DNA of 6,994 bases, from contig DFYP01000089.1 of NCBI GenBank assembly GCA_002382645.1, positions 1 through 6,994 of the forward strand, written 5' to 3'. Shown in pieces: positions 1 to 6,476 of the stretch. Both the position numbers and the translations under genes were made by a program. The stretch is from Desulfovibrio sp. UBA4079. Its GTDB lineage: Bacteria > Desulfobacterota > Desulfovibrionia > Desulfovibrionales > Desulfovibrionaceae. Under the pieces are notes generated by a model that saw only the letters and a program-made list of their open reading frames with translations, made no database searches and had not been told where the DNA came from. Position 1 is the first letter of the stretch. Each line of letters begins with the position of its first letter.

Positions 1-495
1 GGTCACGGACATCCCGGGCAGGGCCGCGCGGGCCAGCCCGGCCAGCCAGGACGAAGGCGCGGCCAGGGCCGGGTTCAGGCGGCGCAGTTCCGCCCGCTGG
101 GCGGCCTGACGCTCCCGGGCCTGGGGGAACAGGCGCGGGCAGGGCTCCAGGCAGCCCTCCACCGCCCCGGGGCAGTCCAGGGGATAGGCGCAGCCGCCGG
201 TGAGCAGCCCGGCGTCATGCAGGGTCAGGACCAGGGGCCGGTCCGCGGGCAGGGCCGCCAACAGCGCGGTCCAGTCCAGGGTGGCGTGCAGGTGCAGGAG
301 CGTGTGGCCGGACAGGTCGCGACCGGCCTCCCGGGCCGGGGTGGCCAAGGCCTCCGGCTCCTCGGCGGTCTCGAAGCCCAGCTCCGAGGGGAGCCCCAGG
401 CCGGGCAGGCGTTCGTGCAGGAGCCGGGCCACGCGGGCCGCGCCCCCCCGCCGCTGCAGGGCGGTGTGCTGACGGACCGCCCGGACATCCTTCAC
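1..495 (-). CDS. GT4-type glycosyltransferase, N-terminal part (gene runs off the left edge)
   Basis: This frame is open for 165 codons, from a GTG at 495-493 to the window edge. The GTG overlaps the TGA of the upstream glycosyltransferase by 4 bases (GTGA), a usual sign of translational coupling, so I chose it as the start; the Shine-Dalgarno match is weak. The translation looks like the N-terminal Rossmann half of a family 4 (GT-B fold) glycosyltransferase. It begins MKDVRAVRQHTALQRRGGAA, with the Gly-rich GGAARVA stretch typical of nucleotide-sugar enzymes. Later come LHLHATLDW and TLHDAGLLTGGC (His93, Asp94), then four cysteines at 102, 108, 115 and 119 in the GGC..DC..GC..CP spacing I know from a subgroup of bacterial GT4 enzymes. 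The last visible part, APSSWLAGLAR, matches the usual 'vapS.w' strand. Such enzymes transfer a sugar from a nucleotide donor onto a growing glycan at the cytoplasmic face. The donor-binding half lies outside the window. Sugar and acceptor cannot be told. Confidence 0.85.
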   Translation of the reverse strand, partial: MKDVRAVRQHTALQRRGGAARVARLLHERLPGLGLPSELGFETAEEPEALATPAREAGRDLSGHTLLHLHATLDWTALLAALPADRPLVLTLHDAGLLTGGCAYPLDCPGAVEGCLEPCPRLFPQARERQAAQRAELRRLNPALAAPSSWLAGLARAALPGMSVT

Positions 496-2141
496 GGCGC
501 GGTTTCCAGCAGGTCGTGCTTGAGGGCCCAGAGCACCAGGAAGGCGGCCTGGTCCGCGCTGATCCCGGTGAGCTCCACCAGGCGCGCCTGCATCTCCCCG
601 GCGGCCACGGGCTTGCGGGCCAGGAACACGAGTTTCTTGAGAGCCTCGCCGTCCACCAGTCCTTCCAGCCCGGCATAAACCAGGGGGAAGTCCAGGCCCC
701 GGTAGAAGACCTGACCCGTGCGGCCGACGACCAGGCGCGCGTCCGGGGCCAGGGTCCGGGTGGGATAGTGGCCGAACAGCGGGCCAAAGGCCGGGTGCAG
801 GGGGTGCCGGGCGCTGCGGGCCTTGGCCTCGTCCACCGGAAGGGCCTGCAGCTCCTCCCAGAGGTCCAGGTACCGCTGGATCACCGAGGCCCAGGAGAAC
901 TCCTCCAGGGCCCGGCGGCGTCCGGCCCGGCCCATGTCCAGCCGCAGCCGGGGGTTGGCCGTGAGGGACTCCAGGGCCTGGGCCAGGCCGTTCACGTCCA
1001 CGGCCAGGGCCTGGGCCAGGTAGAGGTGGTACTGGTTGTCCGGCAACACCGGGGCCAGGAGGTCCGCGGCCGGGGTTTCGGCCAGGCCCGTGCAGGGGAT
1101 GAGCAGGCCGGTCTCGCCGTGGACCACCAGGTCCTTGTAGCCGTCGTAGTCCGAGGCCACCACGGGCAGGCCCGCGGCCGCGGCCTCCAGGAGCGTCAGG
1201 CCGAAGGTCTCCTGGGGGTTGTCGGCAATGGACACGAACAGGTCGCAGGCCTCGTAGAGCCGGGCCTTGCGCTCGGCATCGGGCCGGGCGAAGAGGTGCA
1301 GTTCCAGGCCGATGTTCTTGGCCAGCCCGCGGATGGTCTCGGGAAAGTCGTCGCCCTCCTCCACCCAGCCGGCCAGGACCAGCCCGGCCGAGGCCCGGTC
1401 CGCGCCCTGGGCGAAGAGGCTCTGAAAGGCCCGCAGCAGGGGCAGGAGGTCCATCTTGGAATAGTGCGAGAGCCGGCCGAAGACCAGGGACAGGACCCGG
1501 CCCTGGGGCAGGTCCAGGGCTGCGCGGGCCTCCTGGCGGGCCTCCCGCGAGGGCTCCTGGAACTCCCCGGGGTCCACGCCCAGGGGGATCTGGGCCAGGG
1601 TCGGCGCCGGATACTCCTCGGCCGAGAGGCCGTAGTCCCGGCGTAAGCTCGCGAACTGGTTCTCCACGGCCTGTTTGCCGGTGCGCGAGGTGGCCACGAT
1701 GCAGTCCCGGGCCGTGGTCCCGGGCCAGAGATGGGCCAGGAAGCGCGCCGGATAGTCGGCGTAGGACAGGGAGTGGATGGGCCCGGTGATGGGGAACAGG
1801 CGGCGGGAACAGGCGTTGCGCACCCGGGCCAGGCTGGCCTGGTGCAGGATGCAGTCGGACTGGTGGAAGCAGTGGAAATCCTGGGCGGCCAGGGCCTGGG
1901 GCAGGATCCGCCGGTCCGGCAGGTGCACCTTTCCCGAGGCCCAGAGGTCCGGGAAGAGCCGGGCCAGCTGGCTGGCCAGGCCGTCGCGCAACCCCTGGTC
2001 GGCCAGGAAGAAGTGGTACTCGTCAAAGGGATCGGCCGTGAGCAGGAAGCGCAGAAACTGGGCGTTGGCCATCTTCCTGCCGAGCACGGGGCCGGGCTCC
2101 AGAAAAGGGTCCAGGCTGCCGAACAGGCGTTGTCCGTTCAT
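492..2141 (-). CDS. GT4-family glycosyltransferase with C-terminal extension
   Basis: The gene encodes 549 aa. The GT-B glycosyltransferase body covers about residues 1-430. The donor-binding half is clear: GR222-223 with Lys229 (GRLSHYSK) fits the phosphate-binding GR...K motif, and Glu311 to Glu319 in QETFGLTLLEA forms the EX7E motif of retaining GT4 enzymes, followed by AAAAGLPVVASD and HGETGLL. The N-terminal half is divergent (GSLDPFLEPGPVLGRK), so the acceptor is unknown. Residues 431-549 are an extension not needed for the fold; its last 30 residues look helical and winged-helix-like. I start at the ATG at 2141: AGGA lies 12 bases upstream, and the protein begins directly at the conserved-looking block. 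A TTG 60 bases further upstream would add 20 low-complexity residues and has no good ribosome site. The gene is first of at least two co-transcribed glycosyltransferases. Likely role: surface polysaccharide or protein glycan assembly in the cytoplasm. Confidence 0.9.
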   Translation of the reverse strand: MNGQRLFGSLDPFLEPGPVLGRKMANAQFLRFLLTADPFDEYHFFLADQGLRDGLASQLARLFPDLWASGKVHLPDRRILPQALAAQDFHCFHQSDCILHQASLARVRNACSRRLFPITGPIHSLSYADYPARFLAHLWPGTTARDCIVATSRTGKQAVENQFASLRRDYGLSAEEYPAPTLAQIPLGVDPGEFQEPSREARQEARAALDLPQGRVLSLVFGRLSHYSKMDLLPLLRAFQSLFAQGADRASAGLVLAGWVEEGDDFPETIRGLAKNIGLELHLFARPDAERKARLYEACDLFVSIADNPQETFGLTLLEAAAAGLPVVASDYDGYKDLVVHGETGLLIPCTGLAETPAADLLAPVLPDNQYHLYLAQALAVDVNGLAQALESLTANPRLRLDMGRAGRRRALEEFSWASVIQRYLDLWEELQALPVDEAKARSARHPLHPAFGPLFGHYPTRTLAPDARLVVGRTGQVFYRGLDFPLVYAGLEGLVDGEALKKLVFLARKPVAAGEMQARLVELTGISADQAAFLVLWALKHDLLETAP

Positions 2142-2147
2142 GCCCGG

Positions 2148-2176
2148 TTCAAATCCTACTTGGGTGGGTTTGTCAA
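2148..2176 (-). promoter_or_regulatory. Weak candidate sigma-70 promoter for the glycosyltransferase operon
   Basis: On the minus strand a perfect TTGACA lies at 2176-2171. Seventeen bases on, at 2153-2148, is TTTGAA, a poor -10. If used, transcription would begin almost at the ATG at 2141 and the message would be nearly leaderless. The good -35 with a poor -10 leaves this as a low-confidence call. Confidence 0.2.
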
Positions 2177-2263
2177 AGGGTTTCGCCCCCCGGCGGTTCA
2201 ATTTTCCGACGCTCTCCGCCCGGCGATCCTGCTGGATTTCCAGGAATCTTTCGTGCCGAGCCC

Positions 2264-2280
2264 TTGGCGCTGTTCTTGCA
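2264..2280 (+). promoter_or_regulatory. Candidate sigma-54 (-24/-12) promoter of the diguanylate cyclase gene
   Basis: TTGGCGCTGTTCTTGCA matches the sigma-54 consensus (TTGGCACG-N4-TTGCA) at the invariant GG (2266-2267) and GC (2278-2279), which are correctly 12 bases apart. The -12 part TTGCA is perfect; the -24 part has two mismatches outside the GG. It points at the cyclase gene and predicts a start near 2291, giving a leader of about 45 bases before the ATG at 2336. Sigma-54 promoters need an enhancer-binding activator, so expression would be signal-dependent. Confidence 0.5.
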
Positions 2281-2322
2281 GAATACGCTTGCGGGACACC
2301 CGTCCGGCAGTATTTTCCCGGT

Positions 2323-2328
2323 AAGGAG
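2323..2328 (+). promoter_or_regulatory. Ribosome binding site that fixes the diguanylate cyclase start
   Basis: AAGGAG lies 7 bases before the ATG at 2336. It favours this start over an in-frame ATG at 2264, which would sit inside the -24/-12 promoter element and has no comparable site. Confidence 0.8.
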
Positions 2329-2335
2329 ACCAGGC

Positions 2336-3820
2336 ATGAAGCGAGGCAAGCGACCGGAACTCATGTGGGGCCTCGGGCTGAACGAGTCCGAGAGCGCCCA
2401 GATCCAGGAGGCCACCGGCCCCGCGTTTTTCCTGCGCAATTTCCAGAACAACGCCCTGCCCCGGGCCCGCGAGCTGGACAAGGGCGAGAAGCCCTCGGCT
2501 GCCTGGATTCCCTGGCGCGTCTGGAACGCCATCCCGGAGCAGAACCGGGAGGCCTTCCGCAGCCTGGAGCAGACCCAGCGCATCCTCATCCAGGAGGACT
2601 CGGACAAGCCCGTGGAGATCGAGGAGGTCCTGGAAGAAGGCTTCCTCACCGTGGTGCGCACCCCGCTGACCCGGGCCAAGGTCCAGGACGCCCTGTTCCG
2701 CGCCAAGGAAGTCACCAGCCTCTATTCCGACATCTACCGCATGACCGAGGAGATCTTCCTGGAGCGCGAGCTGCTGGCCCGCAAGACCGACCAGCTCCTG
2801 TTCCTGAACAAGGTCCTGTCCAGCGCCACCGAGACCATGGACCCGGCCGGCCTGCTCCTGTCCGCCAAGAACGACTTCCGCATGCTCCTGCCCGTGCGCC
2901 AGCTGAACGCCGTGTTCTGGCAGCGCGAGCCGGAGCAGGAACACGTTGATGCCGAAATCTTCCTGGACTGCCGCATGAGCCCCCAGGCCGAGGCGTCCTG
3001 GGCCGAATTCCTGATGCAGAGCGCCGCGCGCATGGGCGGCAAGCCGGACTCCTACCGGGTGCACCACGTCTGCGGCCCGGAGACCCCCGCGCTCGAGACC
3101 GACGGCCCGGCCCAGGGCCGGGTCGTGGCCCTGCCGCTCAAGGCCGGGGACCAGTACTACGGCTGCATGGCCCTGCAGAGCGACCAGGCCGTGCGCCTGG
3201 GCAAGGACCAGATCCAGACCCTGCACGCGGCCGTGAACCATCTCGGCCTGGCCCTGCGCAACGCCCTGGTCTTCCGCGAGATCAAGATGCGCGCGGACCA
3301 CGACGGCCTGACCCGCATCCACAACCGCCGCAGCTTCGACGAGCGCCTAGTGCAGGAGCTCAAGCGCCATCAGCGCTACCGCCAGCCCCTGTCCCTGCTC
3401 ATGCTCGACGTGGACCACTTCAAGCAGGTCAACGACACCTTCGGCCACCAGGCCGGGGACGAGGTCCTGCGCCGCATCGGCCAGATCCTCCAGGACAGCC
3501 TGCGCTCCATGGACCTGGCTGCGCGCTACGGCGGCGAGGAATTCGCCGTGCTCCTGCCGCACACCCCGGAGAAGGACTCCCAGAAGCTGGCCGAGCGCAT
3601 CCGCAAGCGCATCGAGGACACGGACTTCGGCCTGTCCGCCAAGGATTTCCGGGTCACGGCCAGCATCGGCGTGGCGGCCCTGGCCGCGGGCAGCCTCCAG
3701 AAGGAGAACGACCTGGTGCTCAAGGCCGACCAGGCCCTGTACACGGCCAAGCACAACGGCCGGAACATGGTCGTGGTCTCGGGCAAGAAGAAGTCCCGGG
3801 CCCGCAGCATGGGCGAATAG
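2336..3820 (+). CDS. Diguanylate cyclase with GAF-like sensory region (GGDEF protein)
   Basis: The gene encodes 494 aa. It condenses two GTP to c-di-GMP, the second messenger for surface attachment and motility. Domains in order: an unrecognised N-terminal region (about 1-115); a helical, probably coiled-coil linker (about 118-158); a region of GAF-like size and composition (about 155-315, ending LHAAVNHLGLALRNAL); and a GGDEF domain (about 322-485). Key residues are DGLTRIHNRRSF from Asp323, the metal-binding strand MLDVDHF (Asp358, Asp360), and the active site GGEEF at 399-403. RSMD at 390-393, five residues before it, is a canonical RxxD product-inhibition I-site, so both catalysis and feedback look intact. 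No membrane segment or signal peptide is seen, so it should be cytoplasmic. It is a single-gene unit between a candidate sigma-54 promoter and a strong terminator. The ligand of the sensory part is unknown; the GAF assignment is less certain than the GGDEF one. Confidence 0.93.
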   Translation: MKRGKRPELMWGLGLNESESAQIQEATGPAFFLRNFQNNALPRARELDKGEKPSAAWIPWRVWNAIPEQNREAFRSLEQTQRILIQEDSDKPVEIEEVLEEGFLTVVRTPLTRAKVQDALFRAKEVTSLYSDIYRMTEEIFLERELLARKTDQLLFLNKVLSSATETMDPAGLLLSAKNDFRMLLPVRQLNAVFWQREPEQEHVDAEIFLDCRMSPQAEASWAEFLMQSAARMGGKPDSYRVHHVCGPETPALETDGPAQGRVVALPLKAGDQYYGCMALQSDQAVRLGKDQIQTLHAAVNHLGLALRNALVFREIKMRADHDGLTRIHNRRSFDERLVQELKRHQRYRQPLSLLMLDVDHFKQVNDTFGHQAGDEVLRRIGQILQDSLRSMDLAARYGGEEFAVLLPHTPEKDSQKLAERIRKRIEDTDFGLSAKDFRVTASIGVAALAAGSLQKENDLVLKADQALYTAKHNGRNMVVVSGKKKSRARSMGE

Positions 3821-3838
3821 CCCGGTTCCAGAAACGAG

Positions 3839-3877
3839 AAAACCGGGGAAGGGCAGCGGCCCTTCCCCGGTTTTTTT
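3839..3877. terminator. Rho-independent terminator between convergent genes
   Basis: A perfect 16-bp stem (3839-3854 pairing with 3859-3874) closes a 4-base AGCG loop. On the plus strand the T-run is at 3871-3877, 18 bases after the cyclase stop, making an excellent terminator for that gene. On the minus strand the same hairpin is followed by only four T (from 3842-3839), 14 bases after the cobS stop, so it may work in both directions but better rightwards. Confidence 0.93.
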
Positions 3878-3888
3878 GTTCTTCGCGC

Positions 3889-4626
3889 TCAGAGCGCCAG
3901 GACCAGGCCCAGGCCCGCGGCCAGTTCGCCCAGGACCACGGCCGCGCCCAGGAAATCGCCGTTGACCCCGTCCACCAGCCGGGCCAGGCGGTAGAGCGGA
4001 TAGAGCGCCAGGGGCGGCAGGACCAGGGCGGCCAGCAGGCCCCAGAACGGCGCCAGGAAGAATCCGGCCAGCACGGTGCAGCCCAGGGCCACGAGGGTGT
4101 TCTCCAAGGTGGCCCCGGCCAGGAACAGCGCGCCCAGGCCGGGCCGGGCCAGCTCGCGGGTGGCGTAGCCCAGGCCCACGGCCGCGCAGCGCCCGGCGCA
4201 GAAGACCCAGGCCGCGGCCCAGGGCCGGTCCGCGGCGAACAGGGCCTGGAGCACCACCACCTGGCCCAGGAGCCCCAGGACCAGGGCCATGACCCCGAAG
4301 GCCCCGCAGTGGCTGTCCTTGACCACGCGCCAGAAGCGCTCCGGCTCGGCGTGGGCCGTGACCCCGTCGGCCACGTCGGCCAGGCCGTCCAGGTGCAGGC
4401 CCCGGGTCAGGGCCAGGGACAGGGCCGCGGCCAGCCAGGCCTGGATCCAGGGCTTGCCCGCGAACAGGCCCAGGCCGAAGGGCAGGCACACGGCCAGGCC
4501 CAGGACCAGGCCCACCACGGGCAGGAACGGCAGGCATCCGGCCAGGTCCTCGGGCTCGGCCCGGCGCGTGGGCCCCAGCCGGGTCAGGAAGGAGAGCGCC
4601 AGGAGGAAGCGGTTCAGGTAGAGCAC
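3889..4626 (-). CDS. cobS: Adenosylcobinamide-GDP ribazoletransferase (cobalamin synthase CobS)
   Basis: The gene encodes 245 aa, the usual CobS length. CobS is an integral inner-membrane enzyme that joins adenosylcobinamide-GDP and alpha-ribazole (or its phosphate) in the last steps of adenosylcobalamin assembly. Family signatures are all present: FLTRLG near the start, HLDGLADVADG at 78-88 with the Asp-rich D80, D84 and D87, KDSHCGAFG at 103-111, and DGVNGDFLGA at 219-228. Several hydrophobic segments surround them (about 33-55, 60-75, 112-130, 180-215). The GTG start at 4626 lies inside the upstream gene, giving a 13-base overlap, with a G-run just upstream as the only ribosome-site candidate. 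Translation is therefore probably coupled to the SAM hydrolase gene. It is the last gene of the operon. No other cob gene is in the window, and I found no B12-box-like element upstream of the operon. Confidence 0.93.
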   Translation of the reverse strand: MLYLNRFLLALSFLTRLGPTRRAEPEDLAGCLPFLPVVGLVLGLAVCLPFGLGLFAGKPWIQAWLAAALSLALTRGLHLDGLADVADGVTAHAEPERFWRVVKDSHCGAFGVMALVLGLLGQVVVLQALFAADRPWAAAWVFCAGRCAAVGLGYATRELARPGLGALFLAGATLENTLVALGCTVLAGFFLAPFWGLLAALVLPPLALYPLYRLARLVDGVNGDFLGAAVVLGELAAGLGLVLAL

Positions 4627-5438
4627 GCCGCCCCCCAGGCCAGGCGCACGGATGCGCCGGGTTCCAGCCCCAGAAGGTCCGCCGCGGAGCCCATGAACTG
4701 GGCCAGCTCCAGAAAGCCCTGGCTGCCCAGGAGCAGCCCCACCTGGCCCTCGGCCAGGTCGGCGTAGGTCCGCACCCGGCGCAGGGGCCGGGCCTGCGGC
4801 GTGACGAGACGCGCCTCGCCCGAGGGCAGGGCAAGGTCCTGGCGCAGGTTGAGCACGCAGTTGCCGAAGCGGTCCACGTGCAGGACCTGGGCCTCGACCC
4901 CGCCGTTCTCGGACACGGGACGGCCCCAGGAGCTGCGCACCAGCCCGGCCGGGTCCATGGCCGTGCCCAGGTCCGACGGCGGCTCGCCCAGGGCCAGCCG
5001 GGCCGCCAGCGGGGCGAACACGTCGCGGCCCTGGAAGGTGGCCGAGGCCCGGCCCAGGGTGATGGCGTCCGGGGTCAGGTCAAAGACCCGCAGCGGCTCC
5101 GCGCCCTGGAGCACCAGGTCCAGGAGCCCGTTGTCCGGGGCCAGGAAGATCTGGCGGCGGCGCTCCGCGGCCACGATGCGGCGGTCCGTGCCCACCCCGG
5201 GATCGACCACGGCCACGAAGACCGCGTCCTCGGGGAAATGCGGCGCGCTGGCGGCCAGGAAATACCCGGCCTGCGGCAGGTTGAAGGGCGTGACCCCGTG
5301 GGTCAGGTCCAGGATCTGGACCTCGGGGGCCAGCCGGGCGATGGTCCCGCGCATCTGGCCCACGTAGGGATCGGTAAGGCCGAAGTCCGAGAGCAGGACC
5401 ACGCTGCGCGGCCCGCGCGCCGGATTGCCGCGTTCCAT
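4614..5438 (-). CDS. SAM hydroxide adenosyltransferase (SAM hydrolase, DUF62 family)
   Basis: The gene encodes 274 aa. The family uses an activated water or hydroxide to split S-adenosylmethionine into adenosine and methionine, and is related to the fluorinase and chlorinase. The N-terminal domain has LSDFGLTDPYVGQMRG (Asp18, Asp23), DLTHGV (44-49), VVDPGVGTDRR and APDNGLL (100-106). The C-terminal domain has DRFGN and the GSQGFLELA...GSAADLLGL ending. Asp79 and Arg86 match the catalytic Asp and Arg of the family, including their 7-residue spacing. The expected His, in the usual TFHGRD motif, is Gln136 here (TFQGRD), so activity may be altered. I start at the ATG at 5438, because AGGAGG ends 5 bases before it; a GTG at 5444 overlaps that ribosome site. 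The upstream gene stops 9 bases before the ATG, and cobS overlaps the end by 13 bases. The protein is cytosolic; no signal peptide is seen. Confidence 0.9.
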   Translation of the reverse strand: MERGNPARGPRSVVLLSDFGLTDPYVGQMRGTIARLAPEVQILDLTHGVTPFNLPQAGYFLAASAPHFPEDAVFVAVVDPGVGTDRRIVAAERRRQIFLAPDNGLLDLVLQGAEPLRVFDLTPDAITLGRASATFQGRDVFAPLAARLALGEPPSDLGTAMDPAGLVRSSWGRPVSENGGVEAQVLHVDRFGNCVLNLRQDLALPSGEARLVTPQARPLRRVRTYADLAEGQVGLLLGSQGFLELAQFMGSAADLLGLEPGASVRLAWGAACST

Positions 5439-5443
5439 AGCCA

Positions 5444-5449
5444 CCTCCT
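5444..5449 (-). promoter_or_regulatory. Ribosome binding site deciding the SAM hydrolase start, merged with the upstream stop codon
   Basis: On the minus strand AGGAGG lies 5 bases before the ATG at 5438. The TAG stop of the YitT-family gene (5450-5448) forms the start of the same TAGGAGG string, so ribosomes ending there sit on the next initiation site. The alternative GTG at 5444 begins within the site and is unlikely to be used. Confidence 0.85.
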
Positions 5450-6329
5450 AATAGACCTTGCGGGGCGAAAAGCCCTCGCCGAGCACGTGGAAGCCCGAGC
5501 CCATGATGGTGAAGGCCCGTTCATCGATGGAATAGACCAGCTCCTCCAGGCGCTTGACCTGGACGCTGTTGATCATGGTCAGGACCACCTCCTTGTCCTG
5601 GCCGGTGTAGCCGCCACGGGCCGCGAGCACCGTGGCCCCGCGGTCCAGCTGGCGGAGCACCGCGTCGAGCACCTCCCGGGGCTTGTCCGAGATGACCAGG
5701 ACCATGATCCGGCCGGAGAAGACCTTCAGACAGTAATCCGTGACCAGGGAGATGATCAGGGTCATGGCCAGGGAATAGAGCATGGCGTTCAGCTCCAGGA
5801 AGGCGAAGCCCACGGCGAAGACGAGCACGTTGAACCAGAAGTCGAAGGTCCCGATGGAGACGTTGTAGCGCTCCTTGCAGAGCACGGCCAGGATGTCCAC
5901 CCCGCCGGTGGAGCCCAGGGAACGCATGGCCAGGCCCGTGCCCAGGCCCATGCAGGCCCCGCAGGCGATGACCGCCAGCCAAATGTCCCGGATCGGGACC
6001 GTGTAGTGGATCAGCTCGATGAACAGGGTCACGGCGGCCATGCCGTAGAGGCTGTACAGGATGAACCTCCGGCTCACCGAAACCCAGCCCAGGGCGAAGA
6101 CCGGGATGTTCAGCAGGAAGTACCACCAGCCCGGGGAGATGGCCGGCATGAGGTAGTAGCAGAGCAGGCCCAGGCCGGACATGCCTCCGGTGAGCAGGCC
6201 GAAGGGCGCGGCCAGGGACTTGATGGCGAAGGCCACGCAGAGCGCCCCCGCGGTGATCAGCAGGAGGTTCCAGGGCACCCCGAAGCTGAAACGGCGGAAC
6301 CGTTGGCGTAGACTGGAATTCCTGGCCAT
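5448..6329 (-). CDS. YitT-family integral membrane protein (DUF161/DUF2179)
   Basis: The gene encodes 293 aa. It starts at an ATG with GGAGG 5 bases upstream. A basic N-terminus (RQRFRRF) precedes about six to seven membrane segments, near 20-40, 43-62, 68-86, 89-108, 116-135, 163-180 and 182-200. Two similar Gly-rich motifs, LLTGGMSGLG (45-54) and GSTGGVDIL (139-147), sit in the two halves as in the YitT family, suggesting an internal duplication. Residues about 205-290 form the soluble C-terminal DUF2179 domain (IMVLVISDKP, GATVLAARGGYTG at 231-243, GSGFHVLGEGF near the end). The biochemical role of the family is not established; I know no confirmed substrate. It is the first gene of an operon with the SAM hydrolase and cobS, so export or uptake of a related metabolite is conceivable, but that is only inference. 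Length and domain order are normal. Confidence 0.92.
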   Translation of the reverse strand: MARNSSLRQRFRRFSFGVPWNLLLITAGALCVAFAIKSLAAPFGLLTGGMSGLGLLCYYLMPAISPGWWYFLLNIPVFALGWVSVSRRFILYSLYGMAAVTLFIELIHYTVPIRDIWLAVIACGACMGLGTGLAMRSLGSTGGVDILAVLCKERYNVSIGTFDFWFNVLVFAVGFAFLELNAMLYSLAMTLIISLVTDYCLKVFSGRIMVLVISDKPREVLDAVLRQLDRGATVLAARGGYTGQDKEVVLTMINSVQVKRLEELVYSIDERAFTIMGSGFHVLGEGFSPRKVY

Positions 6330-6416
6330 GGATTCCTCCGGCCGCCCCGGAGGGGGCCGCGACCGGCTTGCCTCCGGCCAGGGGCCGGGTTAGGGTCAAA
6401 AAAGCCACGTGAACGA

Positions 6417-6441
6417 GGGGATTCTATCCCGAGAATGCCCC
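6417..6441. repeat. Inverted repeat in the yitT/pocR divergent region (possible operator)
   Basis: GGGG-ATTCT and AGAAT-g-CCCC form 9-base arms around a 6-base centre (6426-6431), with one unpaired G at 6437. The left arm covers the -10 of the candidate leftward promoter, where a bound repressor would block it. It could also be a chance match in a GC-rich region; one copy only is seen. Confidence 0.35.
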
Positions 6442-6449
6442 GGGAACAA
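6421..6449 (-). promoter_or_regulatory. Candidate sigma-70 promoter of the yitT-SAM hydrolase-cobS operon
   Basis: On the minus strand TTGTTC (6449-6444) and TAGAAT (6426-6421) are 17 bases apart. The -10 matches TATAAT at 5 of 6 positions; the -35 is only half matched. The predicted start near 6414 gives a leader of about 84 bases that is very GC-rich and probably folded. I see no recognisable riboswitch in it. Confidence 0.4.
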
Positions 6450-6476
6450 GGCCGAGGGGAGAAAAAGGGGGACTTC

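Noticed and set aside
215..787. A 190-codon minus-strand open frame across the junction of the two glycosyltransferases
   Set aside because: It runs in a third frame, is Pro/Arg/Gly-rich, and conflicts with both recognised GT4 frames.
2145..2165. GGTTCAAATCC, resembling a tRNA T-loop and a possible attachment-site remnant
   Set aside because: Only two of the five T-stem pairs can form, no other tRNA arm is present nearby, and the string lies in the leader of the glycosyltransferase gene with no integrase or direct repeat in view.
2198..3322. A 374-codon minus-strand open frame opposite the cyclase gene
   Set aside because: It is antisense to the intact GAF-like/GGDEF coding frame, has no recognisable domain, and covers the promoter region.
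3347..4834. A 495-codon minus-strand open frame across the cyclase end, terminator and cobS
   Set aside because: It crosses a clear terminator and three real genes in the wrong frame, and its product is a Pro/Gly/Arg-rich shadow without motifs.
4878..6311. A 477-codon plus-strand open frame opposite the SAM hydrolase and YitT genes
   Set aside because: Its translation is rich in Gly, Gln, His, Asp and Glu with no domain, and it is exactly antisense to two well-recognised genes. It is the expected by-product of G/C-ending codons in a high-GC genome.
6368..6396. TTGCCT and TAGGGT 17 bases apart on the plus strand as a promoter for the PocR gene
   Set aside because: Each box matches the sigma-70 consensus at only about three of six positions, which is little better than chance, so I do not call it.
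6330..6476. Possible cobalamin riboswitch in the leader of the operon ending in cobS
   Set aside because: I looked on the minus strand for the B12 box and found nothing similar. The leader is GC-rich and only about 84 bases from the predicted start, too short for a typical cobalamin riboswitch.
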